Source of the DNA: an uncultured Elusimicrobium sp.
GTDB taxonomy: Bacteria > Elusimicrobiota > Elusimicrobia > Elusimicrobiales > Elusimicrobiaceae
Assembly (NCBI GenBank): GCA_902767385.1
Contig: CACXHA010000019.1
Span: forward strand, 1-8,414
DNA length: 8,414 bases
Direction of reading: 5' to 3'
Part shown: one piece after another, positions 7,055 through 8,414 of the stretch
How positions within the stretch are numbered: position 1 is the stretch's first letter
Layout of the letters: each line of letters begins with the position of its first letter
The notes under the pieces: model-generated
The model's database searches: none
What the model was told of the DNA's origin: nothing
The model's input: the letters and a program-made list of their open reading frames with translations, nothing else
Program-made: the position numbers and the translations under genes

Positions 7055-7987
7055 ATGAAAAAACTTTTTACATTTACAATTGTATGTATGTTTGTCAGTA
7101 TAGCCCAAGCACAAACCCCTGTTAAAATCCTTCGCCAGGGGGCTAAGGCGCGGGCGGTTGTTCCCACCTCTGCCGTGGAAAACGCCACAATAGCTCACTA
7201 TAACGGAGTACACGGAGCATTAATGGGTATTGATTACCAGTTGGTCCGCGAAATGACTAAGGCCGCGGACACACAGGTTGTTCCCGTAAAAACACTGTCT
7301 AAAAGAAATTGGTTGGAACAACAAAAACGCAACTACAAAGCCGCTCAACTTAAAAAACAACGCCACCGACAGCAATTTCAAGCACTTCAAAAAATGTTGA
7401 AGGAACAGGAATTAGAATTAGCTAAAGTGGCTCTCCCACCGTTAGTAGAAACAAAAAAATTTCAAACAAATGACTTTGCGGACTTTGTGCCCGTACCTCG
7501 CCAACAACCCAAACCGACAGTACCTTACGTGGCCCAACCAGGAAGTATTGCCTACCGCGGACTTGCCTTAGCTGTTGATGGTAACAGTGTGCGTAACATT
7601 TTAAAAAATGGGTTACGCGTGCAAGACGCCGGAGAAGAAAACAGCACTTTACGCTTAGCCTATGCCAGCCATGGGGGCTATGATGCCATGCGCTTTTTAC
7701 TGGAAAACCCTGTGACCAATTTAACCTATGGCCCCAAATCAGCCGCCGCGTGGGGTGCCCGACGCCTTTCAATCGATTTACCCATCTTGACCCTTGTAAA
7801 AGTGAAAGGAACTTTTGTCGGAGATTCGTTAGAAACAGTTACGGAAGATATCCCTGCCAGTGATATTGAAGAATTGGCTGTACGTTTAAATTTAGAGGGG
7901 AATTTAACGTGGTGCAAAGTAACACTCAATGAAGATGATTCTTTTACACTTACACCTTACGAACCTTTCTACAAAGAGAAAAAATAA
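7055..7987 (+). CDS. Secreted protein with coiled coil and C-terminal ADP-ribosyltransferase-like domain (putative)
   Basis: This 310-residue protein starts with a clear signal peptide (MKKLFTFTIV...AQA, cleavage near residue 19). Residues about 84-125 are rich in Lys, Arg, Gln, Glu and Leu and should form a long helix or coiled coil. A Pro-rich linker (about 145-163) leads to a compact domain at 165-305. In it AYRGLALAVD (166-175) and NILKNGLR (181-188) are followed by LTYGPKSAAAWGARR (223-237), a hydrophobic strand LPILTLVKVKG (242-252) and TEDIPASDIEEL (263-274). This order (YRG, helix with NGL, aromatic-rich helix after a strand, late acidic residue before IPxxxI) resembles the ADP-ribosyltransferase fold, where Arg168 and an acidic residue such as Glu264 would be catalytic. 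This is inference; no exact family is recognised. The start at 7055 is preferred to an in-frame ATG at 6998 because the signal peptide begins here and the extra stretch overlaps the promoter. Confidence 0.75.
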   Translation: MKKLFTFTIVCMFVSIAQAQTPVKILRQGAKARAVVPTSAVENATIAHYNGVHGALMGIDYQLVREMTKAADTQVVPVKTLSKRNWLEQQKRNYKAAQLKKQRHRQQFQALQKMLKEQELELAKVALPPLVETKKFQTNDFADFVPVPRQQPKPTVPYVAQPGSIAYRGLALAVDGNSVRNILKNGLRVQDAGEENSTLRLAYASHGGYDAMRFLLENPVTNLTYGPKSAAAWGARRLSIDLPILTLVKVKGTFVGDSLETVTEDIPASDIEELAVRLNLEGNLTWCKVTLNEDDSFTLTPYEPFYKEKK

Positions 7988-8032
7988 ACGCCCCAAAGAA
8001 ACTTGTAAAAATCCGTGTAAAACCGACGTAGA

Positions 8033-8049
8033 ATTGTTATAATAACAAT
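8033..8049 (+). promoter_or_regulatory. Palindrome overlapping the -10 box of rnhB; leaderless promoter candidate
   Basis: ATTGTTAT (8033-8040) and ATAACAAT (8042-8049) form a perfect 8-bp inverted repeat with a one-base centre, ending exactly at the rnhB ATG. It contains a perfect -10 hexamer TATAAT (8038-8043), again 6 nt before the ATG. The best -35 candidate, TGTAAA (8016-8021), is weak. The palindrome could be an operator or coincidental AT-rich symmetry. Confidence 0.5.
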
Positions 8050-8414
8050 ATGTTTAGTCCCCTTTGTGAATTTGATAGGCGCCAAGCCATCAAGCAAGAG
8101 TCCAATTTTTTAATTGGTATCGACGAAGCCGGGCGCGGCCCCCTGGCGGGCCCTGTAGTGGCATGTGCGTGTTTTATCCCCCCCTCCGTAGTGCAACATT
8201 TTGGCAACGTCAACGACAGCAAAAAACTTACCGAAGCCAAACGCGAAGAAATTTTTAAACAACTCACTTCCGGCAGCGGCGTGCTCTACGGCGTAGGATT
8301 TGCCACCGCGCAAGAAATTGATGAGCTTAATATTTTGCAAGCTACCTTTTTAGCTATGCGCCGCGCGGCCCAAAAATTTTTGAAAATGCCGGACTCTTGC
8401 GCGCTCATTGACGG
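8050..8414 (+). CDS. rnhB: Ribonuclease HII (3' end outside window)
   Basis: The first 121 residues match RNase HII, which cuts the RNA strand of RNA-DNA hybrids and starts removal of single ribonucleotides from DNA in the cytoplasm. The signature GIDEAGRGPLAGPVVA begins at residue 23 and supplies catalytic Asp25 and Glu26. NDSKKLTEAKRE follows near residue 72, and ALIDG at the window edge supplies the third acidic residue, Asp121. The fourth acidic residue would lie beyond the window. The ATG at 8050 gives a normal N-terminus, about 20 residues before the core fold. There is no Shine-Dalgarno sequence; the -10 box 6 nt upstream suggests a leaderless message. It is 62 bases downstream of the secreted protein gene on the same strand, but appears to have its own promoter. 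Confidence 0.96.
   Translation, partial: MFSPLCEFDRRQAIKQESNFLIGIDEAGRGPLAGPVVACACFIPPSVVQHFGNVNDSKKLTEAKREEIFKQLTSGSGVLYGVGFATAQEIDELNILQATFLAMRRAAQKFLKMPDSCALID

Noticed and set aside
7004..7929. Minus-strand open frames opposite the secreted protein gene
   Set aside because: They are shadows of the plus-strand gene, without start signals or recognisable motifs.

Overview
The window looks like a chromosomal segment from a Gram-negative bacterium. The evidence is a very long type V (autotransporter-like) protein with a signal peptide, a beta-rich passenger and the start of an outer-membrane barrel, alongside surface-sugar genes and an ordinary housekeeping gene (rnhB). Gene style, moderate GC and the type of secreted proteins are reminiscent of animal-gut lineages such as Elusimicrobiota. 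This is an impression from sequence style only, not a marker-gene assignment.

Layout. Positions 1-3863 (minus strand) hold a partial gene of at least 1287 codons. It has a signal peptide, a zincin-like metallopeptidase domain with HExxHxxG and a Met-turn, a long repetitive beta-helix-type passenger, and the first part of an autotransporter barrel; the gene runs off the left edge. It has its own promoter and a strong ribosome binding site. Positions 3864-4151 are non-coding. Positions 4152-6345 (minus strand) form a two-gene surface-polysaccharide unit: a family 2 glycosyltransferase, overlapped at its start by the end of a polysaccharide pyruvyl transferase gene. The latter is split by a single in-frame TAG, so it is a pseudogene, a polymorphism or a read-through gene. 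Just upstream (6347-6601) is an open fragment that looks like the tail of a lost gene. This unit is more AT-rich than its neighbours.

Positions 6602-7054 carry no gene. They hold a purine-rich tract, an AT-rich promoter-like stretch and a dense group of stem-loops that repeatedly end in TGAC. Positions 7055-7987 (plus strand) encode a secreted 310-residue protein with a coiled-coil N-terminal half and a compact C-terminal domain whose motif order resembles the ADP-ribosyltransferase fold. Positions 8050-8414 (plus strand) are the 5' part of rnhB (RNase HII). The last two genes share a striking arrangement: a -10 box exactly 6 nt before the ATG and no Shine-Dalgarno sequence, which suggests leaderless mRNAs.

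Functionally, most of the window concerns the cell surface and secretion: a surface-displayed putative protease, polysaccharide modification and a secreted possible enzyme. No complete multi-gene novel system is demonstrated. The most unusual items are the zincin-autotransporter lacking the usual third zinc ligand, the ART-like secreted protein, the interrupted pyruvyl transferase and the paired leaderless promoters.
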